The translations under genes and the position numbers were made by a program. The notes beneath the pieces are model-generated. The model did no database searches. It was not told the origin of the DNA and worked only from the letters and a program-made list of their open reading frames with translations. From contig DASSKK010000023.1 in the NCBI GenBank assembly GCA_035690495.1, positions 1-27,927 of the forward strand: a stretch of DNA of 27,927 nucleotides. The letters run 5' to 3'. This document shows, in pieces, positions 20,596 through 27,927 of the stretch (position 1 is the stretch's first letter; each line of letters begins with the position of its first letter). Source of the DNA: DASSKK01 sp035690495. Its GTDB lineage: Bacteria; Actinomycetota; Actinomycetes; Propionibacteriales; Nocardioidaceae.

Positions 20596-22416
20596 TCAGG
20601 TGCGGTCGCGGCGGGGGTGGGCCGGTCCGCCGCGGGTGGACAGGGTCCGGGCGGTCTCGATCAGGGGGACGTGGCTGAAGGCCTGGGGGAAGTTGCCCAG
20701 CTGGCGCCCGGTGGTGGTGTCGTACTCTTCGGCGAGCAGGCCGACGTCGTTGCGCAGCGACAGCAGGTGCTCGAACAGCTCGCGGGCCCGGGCGGGCCGG
20801 CCGGTGAGGGCGTAGGCGTCGGCCAGCCAGAACGAGCAGGCCAGGAACGCGGCCTCCCCGGCGGGTAGCCCGTCCACGGGGGTGCCGGTCTGTTCGGGCG
20901 GTTGGGTGTAGCGGTGGACCAGCCCGTCGTGCATCAGGTGCTGCTCGATCGCGGTGATGGTGCCGGCCACCCGGGGGTCGTCGGCGGGTAGGAACCCGAC
21001 CAGCGGCATCATCAGCAGCGCGGCGTCCAGCTCGGCCGAGCCGTAGTACATGGTGAAGGTGCCCCGGCGCGGGTCGTAGCCGCGCTCGCACACCTCGGCG
21101 TGGATCTGTTCGCGCAGCTGCCGCCACCGCGGCAGCGGCCCGGGCAGGCCGAAGCGCTGCGCGGAGCGGATCGCCCGGTCCAGCGCGACCCAGGCCATCA
21201 TCTTGGAGTGGGTGAAGTGCCGCCGGGGCCCGCGCACCTCCCAGATCCCCTCGTCGGGGTCGGCCCAGTGCTCGGCCAGGAAGTCCAGCAGCACCCGTTG
21301 CAGGGCCCAGTTGTGCCCGTCGGGTTCCAGCCCGGCGGTGCGGGCCAGGTGCAGGGTGTCGAACACCTCCCCGAACACGTCGAGCTGGAACTGGGTGGCG
21401 GCGGCGTTGCCGACCCGCACCGGGGCGCTGCCGGCGTAGCCGGGCAGCCAGTCGGCCTGCCACTCCGGCAGGCGCCGTTCGGCGCCGATGCCGTACAGGA
21501 TCTGCAGCTTGGCCGGGTCTCCGGCGACCGCGCGCATCAGCCAGGCCCGCCAGGCGCGGGCCTCGGCGGTGAACCCGGTGTACAACAGCGCCTGCAGCGC
21601 GAACGTGGCATCGCGCAGCCAGCAGTACCGGTAGTCCCAGTTGCGCACCCCGCCGAGCTTTTCGGGCAGGGAGGTGGTGGGCGCGGCGACGATCCCGCCG
21701 CTGGGGGCGTAGGTGAGGGCCTTCAGGGTCAGCAGGGAGCGGCGCACGGGCTGCTGCCATTGCCCGTCGTAGCGGCAGCCGGCCATCCAGTCCCGCCACC
21801 ACGCCTCGGTGTCGGCCACCGCCCGGCCGGCCTCCAGCACCGGCGGCGCCGGACGGTGGGAGGGCTGCCAGGTCAGCACGAACGGCACCTGCTCACCGGC
21901 CCCCACCTCGAAGTCGGCCACGGTCGCGAAGTCGCGGCCGTGCAGCCGCACCGGGGTGCGCAGCCACACCGCGTCCGGTCCACCGACCGCGCTCATCCCC
22001 GCGGGCGTGTGCCGCACCCACGGCAGCAGCCCGCCGTAGTCGAACCGGGCCACCAGCTCACAGCGCATCGTCACCCGGCCGGACAGGCCCTGCACGATCC
22101 GCACCACCGAGGGCGCCTCCTCGCTGACCGGGTCCCGCACCGGCATCGCATCGACCACGCGCACCGTGCCGTGCTCGGTGCGCCACTGGGTCTCCAGCAC
22201 CAGGGTGTCGCCGCGGTAGCGGCGGCTGACCCCGGTGACCGCAGCGGCCGGGGCCAGCAGCCACCGGCCGTGCCGCGGCCCACCCAGCAGTGCCGAGAAG
22301 ATCGCCGCCGAGTCGAACCGGGGCAGGCACAACCAGTCCAGCGACCCATCGGTGCCCACCAGCGCGGCGGTGTGGGTATCCCCGATCAGCGCGTAGTCCT
22401 CGATCCGCAACCCCAA
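20596..22416 (-). CDS. GH15 glucoamylase/trehalase-type glycoside hydrolase
   Basis: 606 residues. The N-terminal beta-domain begins LRIEDYALIGDTHTAALVG and SLDWLCLPRFDS, hallmarks of bacterial GH15 enzymes. The (alpha/alpha)6 catalytic domain follows with APTTSLPEKLGG, RNWDYRYCWLRDATFALQAL, the likely general acid region EGIWEVRG and the likely base region LLAEEYDTTTG. Substrate would be an alpha-glucan end or trehalose; sequence does not settle which. The start is taken as TTG 22416 (MGLRIEDY, GAGGGG nine bases upstream), since family members start here and no ATG or GTG in frame fits better. It is probably cytosolic. Trehalose or glycogen turnover fits a stress island. Confidence 0.9.
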   Translation of the reverse strand: MGLRIEDYALIGDTHTAALVGTDGSLDWLCLPRFDSAAIFSALLGGPRHGRWLLAPAAAVTGVSRRYRGDTLVLETQWRTEHGTVRVVDAMPVRDPVSEEAPSVVRIVQGLSGRVTMRCELVARFDYGGLLPWVRHTPAGMSAVGGPDAVWLRTPVRLHGRDFATVADFEVGAGEQVPFVLTWQPSHRPAPPVLEAGRAVADTEAWWRDWMAGCRYDGQWQQPVRRSLLTLKALTYAPSGGIVAAPTTSLPEKLGGVRNWDYRYCWLRDATFALQALLYTGFTAEARAWRAWLMRAVAGDPAKLQILYGIGAERRLPEWQADWLPGYAGSAPVRVGNAAATQFQLDVFGEVFDTLHLARTAGLEPDGHNWALQRVLLDFLAEHWADPDEGIWEVRGPRRHFTHSKMMAWVALDRAIRSAQRFGLPGPLPRWRQLREQIHAEVCERGYDPRRGTFTMYYGSAELDAALLMMPLVGFLPADDPRVAGTITAIEQHLMHDGLVHRYTQPPEQTGTPVDGLPAGEAAFLACSFWLADAYALTGRPARARELFEHLLSLRNDVGLLAEEYDTTTGRQLGNFPQAFSHVPLIETARTLSTRGGPAHPRRDRT

Positions 22417-22811
22417 ACCCGCACACCCCTCATACCTGTCAATGCTGTACCAGTCCGTCGCCCGGGCCGCCGGCGTCACACCCGGCTGCTGCGTGGCGAC
22501 GACCCGGCCCAAGGCGAGATTGCACGGCGCCGACCCGGCCCGGGGCGAGATTCTCACACGCGGTGGGTGGCCGCCACGCACCGACGCCGTCCGCTTCTGC
22601 CGGCCGCCGCGCGCGAGCCGCGGGCGCGACCACCACGACCAGCGCTGAACACCGTCATGGGCTGCCGGGCTCGCGGCGGAGGGGCAGGAGGCGGGGTATG
22701 TCCTGCCCTCGTAGTGGTTGACCGGGCCAGCCTGACCCGGCCACACTTGTGTTCTTCGGAACCGCCCTGACTCCCGCGGTCCTTGGAATTGGAAACATGA
22801 GGGATCCGGGC
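22417..22811. other. Divergent region between GH15 gene and paralogue B
   Basis: 395 bases, no gene supported although the GH15 frame stays open to 22746. It must hold promoters in both directions, but I found only a TTGACC at 22718-22723 without a convincing -10, and a short hairpin GTTC-TTCG-GAAC at 22751-22762. No operator-like repeat was clear. Confidence 0.4.
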
Positions 22812-23168
22812 ATGTCCGTCACCACACCCCCCGCCCGGCACGGCGGCACACCACAGCCAGCGCGCGCCGGGCAGGACACGCCGCCTGCCCGCCCGGGCGT
22901 GCGGGCGTGGGAAGCCGACCACCTGCTCGAGCCGCCCGTGCGGACGCCCGGCGACCCGGTGCGTCCGCGGGCTTCGACGGTGTCGCTGCCCGCGTTGAGC
23001 GTACGCGAGCTGATCGGCGTGCTGGCCGACAACGAGGAGCAGATCCGCCTGCTGCGCCGGGCCGGCACCGGCCCGGATCACCGCCCGGAAACGGTGCGGC
23101 ACCTGCTGCGTGAGCAGAACCGGATCATCGGCGAGCTGCGCCGGCGCCGGGTCCGCCCCCGGGCGTGA
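22812..23168 (+). CDS. Small Arg-rich protein, paralogue B
   Basis: 118 residues from ATG 22812 (GAGGGA seven bases upstream; ATG 22797 would add five residues). The first 60 residues are Pro/Ala/Arg-rich and disordered-looking. The rest, LSVRELIGVLADNEEQIRLL then RRAGTG, and TVRHLLREQNRIIGELRRRR, aligns with paralogue A at 20112-20486 minus a 12-residue insert. Probably two helices forming a basic hairpin. Unknown family, single gene on its strand between GH15 and the convergent DUF2267 gene. Confidence 0.65.
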   Translation: MSVTTPPARHGGTPQPARAGQDTPPARPGVRAWEADHLLEPPVRTPGDPVRPRASTVSLPALSVRELIGVLADNEEQIRLLRRAGTGPDHRPETVRHLLREQNRIIGELRRRRVRPRA

Positions 23169-23210
23169 GCACCGGCCACGCCGCTGCGGCAGACGCCACG
23201 CCACCGTTCG

Positions 23211-23230
23211 GTGCCGGGCGAGCCCGGTGC
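23211..23230. terminator. Hairpin between convergent genes
   Basis: CCGGGC-GA-GCCCGG with flanking GTG and TGC, placed between paralogue B and the DUF2267 gene. G+C-rich stem without T-run; plausible shared terminator. Confidence 0.4.
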
Positions 23231-23253
23231 TGTGGTGCCCGGTGCCGTGGTGT

Positions 23254-23646
23254 TCAGTGTTGGACCGGTTCGGTGCCCAGCAGGTCGGCGTAGTCGTCCG
23301 GCAGCTGGGCGGTCAGGTCGTTCCACTCCCCTGCGGACAGGCCGACCTTCAGCGCGGCGGCCACGGCGCGGGCGTGCTGGCGGGCCTGCTGGGGGCTGCA
23401 GCCGCGTCCCTCGGCCTGGGCGACCCGCCGGTAGAACTCGGCCACGTCGAAGCGCTGTCCGGGGCCGGTCTGGGGCAGCGCCTCGGCCAGGCCGGGCGGT
23501 AGCTGGGCGGCCAGGTCGGCGCTTTCCCCGCCGCGCAGCCGCTGCCCGAGCACCTGCAAGGTGGCCACCGCGGCCTGGTGGGCGTGCTCGGGGCTGTCCA
23601 GCTTGCCGGTGTCCTGGATGGCGGCGACGATCTGGTCTTCCTTCAC
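23254..23646 (-). CDS. DUF2267 family protein
   Basis: 130 residues from a GTG with AAGGGAG nine bases upstream. Two similar halves, each with a helical Hxx-A repeat followed by L-x-A-x-LP: HAHQAAVATLQVLGQRL...DLAAQLPPGLAEALP, then ARQHARAVAAALKVGLSAGE...DLTAQLPDDYADLLG. This is the DUF2267 pattern, a small all-helical protein of unknown function common in stress and phage-like actinobacterial islands. It converges with paralogue B and is divergent from the ANTAR operon. Confidence 0.85.
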   Translation of the reverse strand: MKEDQIVAAIQDTGKLDSPEHAHQAAVATLQVLGQRLRGGESADLAAQLPPGLAEALPQTGPGQRFDVAEFYRRVAQAEGRGCSPQQARQHARAVAAALKVGLSAGEWNDLTAQLPDDYADLLGTEPVQH

Positions 23647-23866
23647 CGGGGGTGCTCCCTTCGCTTGACTGAGTGGGTGGGTGCGCAGGGCCTGTCCGGG
23701 CCCGGCGGTCTACCCGGCCGGCCTCGTTGCCCGCCGTGCAGGCACGGACCGCAGCCGGGGTCGGTGGCCGGCCGGTCCCTCCCGCGGCGCCGGCGGGTGG
23801 GCGAGGCGGTCCTGCCGGCTGCGCTGCTGAACCGGCAGGACCTTCGCACGCGAGGCTGTCCCGCGG

Positions 23867-23904
23867 GCACGTATGGCCACGTGCGCGCCCGGGCTGCTAC
23901 CCGG
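23867..23904 (+). promoter_or_regulatory. Dual hexaloop hairpins, possible ANTAR RNA target
   Basis: Hairpin 1: GCACGT-[ATGGCC]-ACGTGC (23867-23884), six perfect pairs. Linker of four bases. Hairpin 2: CCGGG-[CTGCTA]-CCCGG (23889-23904), five perfect pairs. ANTAR proteins bind RNA with two neighbouring hexaloop hairpins whose loops carry A at position 1 and G at position 4. Loop 1 fits; loop 2 does not. The element precedes an operon encoding two ANTAR proteins. Confidence 0.5.
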
Positions 23905-23964
23905 TGGTGGGCGGCTTTACTCCCGGCGGGGTGCTGTGACAGCCTGAACAGGCCTCGCCGGCAC

Positions 23965-24003
23965 CGGCGACCGCCCCGGCACCCGCCGGGAACCGGGTCG
24001 CCG
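23965..24003 (+). terminator. Large two-tier hairpin in the ANTAR operon leader
   Basis: Outer stem CGGCGACC/GGTCGCCG (23965-23972 with 23996-24003), inner stem CCCGGC/GCCGGG (23975-23980 with 23985-23990) with loop ACCC. Very stable, 71 bases before the ATG, no T-run. Attenuator or structural leader element. Confidence 0.5.
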
Positions 24004-24074
24004 CGAACATGTGCTGGTCACAGGTCTTCCGCCCTGAATCCCGCGGAGTGAGCATCGACGGGAAAGGGTGAAGT

Positions 24075-24491
24075 ATGGCGGTGAGCGCACGGCTGGAACA
24101 GAACCACGACCGGTCCGCGGCGGAATCGTGCCGTGGCGCCGACCGGCCGGCCCGAGACGGGCTCCCCTCGGCGGTGGACACGGCGGCCGAGCTGGCCGCG
24201 GCGCGTCGGGAGGTCGACCAGCTGCACGAGGCGCTGGCCAGCAACCGCACGACCGGGGCGGCGACCGGGCTGCTGGCGGCCCGGTACGGGTGCACCACGA
24301 CCCAGGCGTGGTCGCTGCTGGTGCGGATCTCCCAGCAGTGCAACCTGAAGGTGGCGCTGGTCGCGGCCGTGCTGCAGCAGGTCTTCGACGGGGCGCCGGT
24401 GACCGGCCAACGGGCCGAGGTGCTGCAGGCGGTGGACGCCCACCTGCCGGGCAGCGGGTGGACCGCTCACCACGTTCGGGGGGGCCGCTGA
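24075..24491 (+). CDS. ANTAR-domain protein without sensory domain
   Basis: 138 residues. A disordered N-terminus (1-35) and a short coiled-coil stretch (AAELAAARREVDQLHEALAS) lead to an ANTAR domain (about 55-105: TGAATGLLAARYGCTTTQAW and then LLVRISQQCNLKVALVAAVL). ANTAR is an RNA-binding three-helix domain that stabilises antiterminator hairpins. No GAF or receiver domain is present, so the signal may come from the GAF-only protein encoded one base downstream. ATG has AAAGGG about seven bases upstream. First gene of a three-gene operon. Confidence 0.85.
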   Translation: MAVSARLEQNHDRSAAESCRGADRPARDGLPSAVDTAAELAAARREVDQLHEALASNRTTGAATGLLAARYGCTTTQAWSLLVRISQQCNLKVALVAAVLQQVFDGAPVTGQRAEVLQAVDAHLPGSGWTAHHVRGGR

Positions 24492-24492
24492 G

Positions 24493-25236
24493 GTGCCCGA
24501 GCAGCCGCACGCTGAGCAGTCGCCTTCTGGGGGGTCGAACGCGGCGCGGCCGGTCCACGTCCAGCCGGACCTGGTGCCCGGCACGCTGCGGCCGCTGCTG
24601 CAGCTGCTGGACTCCACCACCACCCCGGCGGTGGAGGAGCTGGCGCAGCGACTGGGCCAGGTGATCGACGCCGCGGCTACCGTGCTGACCGTGGACGGGG
24701 TGGGCCTGATGCTGCTGGACGGGGCCGGCCGGCCGCGGCCGGCCGGCGGCAGCAACGAGCTGGCCGGCGCGTTGGAGGCTGCGCAGGTGGCCGCCGGGCA
24801 GGGGCCGGGGATGGACTGCATGCGCCGGGACCGCACCGTGGCAGTGGCCTACCTGGCCGACGCCACCGAGTACGCCGACCTGTGGGCACGGTTGCGTGAG
24901 GCCCGGGCTGAGGTCCGGGCGGTGCTGTCCGCCCCGGTGCACGCCGGCGGGGAGGTGGTCGGCAACCTCAACGCGCTGCTGTGCACCCCGCACACCTGGA
25001 CGGCGGCGCAGGTGCGCGCCACCGAGACCTACGCCCGCGTGGTCGGGCTGGCCCTGGGGGTGACCGCCCGGGCCGCCCGCGCCGGCGACGCGCTGACGCG
25101 GCTGCGCACCCACCTGGCCGCCTCCACCGCCTCCACCGCCTCCACCGACTCCGCGGGTCCCCTCGATGACCCGAGCCCGCCGCGCGGCTGGGGCGGCCCG
25201 AACGAGCAGGACGAGCAGGGTGAGCGGCCGTGGTGA
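24493..25236 (+). CDS. GAF-domain sensor protein
   Basis: 247 residues from GTG 24493, one base after the preceding stop. A single GAF domain (about 35-195) with VDGVGLMLLDGAGRPRPAGG, the GQGPG motif (usually GQGPC) and APVHAGGEVVGNLNAL. There is no output domain after it; the C-terminus is a flexible Ala/Ser/Thr tail, including three repeats of a nine-base unit at 25120-25146. It resembles the N-terminal half of GAF-ANTAR proteins, so it could pair with the ANTAR-only protein just upstream. Ligand unknown. Confidence 0.8.
   Translation: MPEQPHAEQSPSGGSNAARPVHVQPDLVPGTLRPLLQLLDSTTTPAVEELAQRLGQVIDAAATVLTVDGVGLMLLDGAGRPRPAGGSNELAGALEAAQVAAGQGPGMDCMRRDRTVAVAYLADATEYADLWARLREARAEVRAVLSAPVHAGGEVVGNLNALLCTPHTWTAAQVRATETYARVVGLALGVTARAARAGDALTRLRTHLAASTASTASTDSAGPLDDPSPPRGWGGPNEQDEQGERPW
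25120..25146 (+). repeat. Three tandem copies of GCCTCCACC
   Basis: Perfect nine-base repeat in frame in the GAF protein's tail, giving Ala-Ser-Thr three times. Copy number changes would leave the frame intact. Confidence 0.8.
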
Positions 25237-25949
25237 GCATCGACCCGGGCGTGCTGGCGGCCAGCCTGCACCGGCTGACCGCCCGCAGGGACGCGCCGGC
25301 GGGGGTGCTTTCCGCGTTGGATGAGGTGACCGCCGCGTGCGTGGCGCTGTTCGGGGTCAGCGGGGCCGGGATCATGGTGGCCGATGAGCAGAACATCACC
25401 CGGTACGTGTCGGCCACCGACGACCCGGGCCGGCTGCTGGAGACGGCCGAGTCCGAGACCGGGCAGGGGCCGTGCACCCAGGCGTTCATCGAGGGCCGGG
25501 TCTGTGCCAGCACCGACGTGGCCAGCGATGCGCGCTGGCCGGAGCTGGCCGAGCGGCTGGCCGGGTGCGGGGTGCACGCGGTGCTGGGGGTGCCGGTGCG
25601 CCTGGGTGCGGTGCCGGTGGGCACCTTGGACGTCTACCGCGACCGGCCCCACGACTGGGACGACACCGAGTGCGCCGCGCTGGGCCGCTACGCCGACGTG
25701 ATCGAGACCACCTTGGCCGCGGCGCTGAGCGCGCACGCCGCCGGGGAGCTGGCCGACCAGCTGCAGTACGCCCTGGACCACCGGGTGGCCATCGAGCGGG
25801 GCATCGGCTACCTGATGGCCCGCGACGGGCTGGACGCGGTGGCCGCGTTCAACCGGCTGCGGGCCGCGGCCCGGGCCAGTCGCAGCAAGATCGGCGCCGC
25901 CGCCGCGCACCTGCTGGCCACCGGGGACCTGCCCGGCAGCAGCGACTGA
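25230..25949 (+). CDS. GAF-ANTAR RNA-binding regulator
   Basis: 239 residues from GTG 25230, overlapping the previous stop by seven bases (GTG 25233 is equally possible). GAF domain (about 20-165: GVSGAGIMVADEQ, ETGQGPCTQAFIEGR, GVPVRLGAVPVGTLDVYRD) followed by an ANTAR domain (about 175-230: LDHRVAIERGIGYLMARDGL then DAVAAFNRLRAAARAS). This is the common actinobacterial one-protein form of sensor plus transcription antiterminator. It lies 178 bases before dnaK. Target RNAs are unknown; the leader of its own operon is a candidate. Confidence 0.88.
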   Translation: MVSIDPGVLAASLHRLTARRDAPAGVLSALDEVTAACVALFGVSGAGIMVADEQNITRYVSATDDPGRLLETAESETGQGPCTQAFIEGRVCASTDVASDARWPELAERLAGCGVHAVLGVPVRLGAVPVGTLDVYRDRPHDWDDTECAALGRYADVIETTLAAALSAHAAGELADQLQYALDHRVAIERGIGYLMARDGLDAVAAFNRLRAAARASRSKIGAAAAHLLATGDLPGSSD

Positions 25950-26011
25950 CCCGCCTCATCCGACGGCTCGCCCTTGGGCCGCGGGAATCCCACCCGAAGA
26001 CCCACCGTTGA

Positions 26012-26032
26012 CTTGAGCGTACGAGACACAAC
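26012..26032. promoter_or_regulatory. HspR-box (HAIR)-like element upstream of dnaK
   Basis: CTTGAGC-GTACGAG-ACACAAC matches the consensus CTTGAGT-N7-ACTCAAG at 11 of 14 positions with the exact seven-base spacer. TTGAGC could serve as -35 with TACCTA at 26034-26039 (15-base spacer). Another TTGACA at 26050-26055 lacks a clear -10. HspR repression of dnaK through such boxes is established in Streptomyces and mycobacteria. Confidence 0.65.
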
Positions 26033-26127
26033 TTACCTATGCCGATCACTTGACAAGATTGTTGTGCCGTGACGCAATATCGAGTCGAGTGGGTTGCACT
26101 TCTTGACTGTGGAAAGGAGCACCGGAG

Positions 26128-27927
<1,800 letters not shown>

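Larger units (their letters stand above)
23647..24074. other. Leader region of the ANTAR/GAF operon
   Basis: 428 bases without a gene. The DUF2267 ribosome site is at its left edge. The right half contains two adjacent six-base-loop hairpins (23867-23904), a small GCCTG-AA-CAGGC repeat (23942-23953) and a large two-tier hairpin (23965-24003), then the ribosome site AAAGGG before the ATG at 24075. No clear -35/-10 pair was found. Confidence 0.5.

Noticed and set aside
19781..21802. Minus-strand open frame of about 673 codons over the acidic protein, paralogue A and the GH15 gene
   Set aside because: Out-of-frame shadow of GH15 with Arg/Ala/Pro repeats and no family signal.
21100..22770. Plus-strand open frame of about 556 codons antisense to GH15
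   Set aside because: Complement of a well-supported GH15 coding frame; product is Gly/Gln/His/Pro-rich without motifs.
23211..23250. Short GGTGC/CCGTGG direct repeats between paralogue B and DUF2267
   Set aside because: Too short and irregular for CRISPR or iterons; better explained as a G+C hairpin and low-complexity sequence.

Overview
The window comes from a high-GC Gram-positive bacterium (Actinomycetota). The evidence is the G+C-rich codon use, many GTG starts with GGAGG-type ribosome sites, TTGAC...TAnnnT promoters, and typically actinobacterial families (DUF1918, DUF2267, an HspR-like MerR regulator, GAF/ANTAR proteins, dnaK with an HspR-box-like element upstream). I cannot name the genus. 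No rRNA, tRNA, CRISPR array or intact insertion sequence was seen.

Left part (1-14,460): a catabolic locus for hydantoins, cyclic ureides and amides. It starts with the C-terminal part of an amidase. A minus-strand operon, read from 6213 to 914, follows: D-type N-carbamoylase, hydantoin racemase, hydantoinase, asparaginase-type amidohydrolase and a CE4 'polysaccharide deacetylase' of the Helicobacter PgdA type. A LacI-family regulator lies just upstream. A plus-strand pair encodes an NCS1 (Mhp1-like) permease and a tandem universal stress protein. A second minus-strand operon encodes a second hydantoinase, an M20 N-carbamoyl-L-amino acid or allantoate hydrolase, and a small protein resembling the allophanate hydrolase C-terminal domain. 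A nitrilase-type beta-ureidopropionase is divergent from it. Six sites fitting GCRAWCGWTYGC (one with a mismatch at its edge), arranged as three pairs with centres 12 or 24 bp apart, sit on the promoters of the permease and of both hydantoinase operons. They point to one regulon under the local LacI protein. Together the genes would import a cyclic ureide, open the ring, racemise it, and remove the carbamoyl group by D- and L-routes.

Middle (14,460-16,010): a helicase remnant that lacks its ATP-binding N-terminus, followed by sequence with no clear gene. This looks like a junction.

Right part (16,010-27,927): a very G+C-rich stress island. It holds a DUF1918 protein, two nearly identical Hsp20 genes with separate promoters, small unrecognised proteins, and a short plus-strand operon (25-codon leader ORF, zinc-ribbon protein, HspR-like regulator, acidic protein, small Arg-rich protein). 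A GH15 glucoamylase/trehalase-type enzyme follows, flanked by two paralogous small Arg-rich proteins, then a DUF2267 protein. Next is an operon of an ANTAR-only, a GAF-only and a GAF-ANTAR protein, and finally dnaK, which runs off the end. The most unusual signal is in the leader of the ANTAR operon: two adjacent six-base-loop hairpins followed by a large two-tier hairpin. This is the layout expected of an ANTAR-controlled attenuator, though only the first loop has the expected A1/G4 bases.
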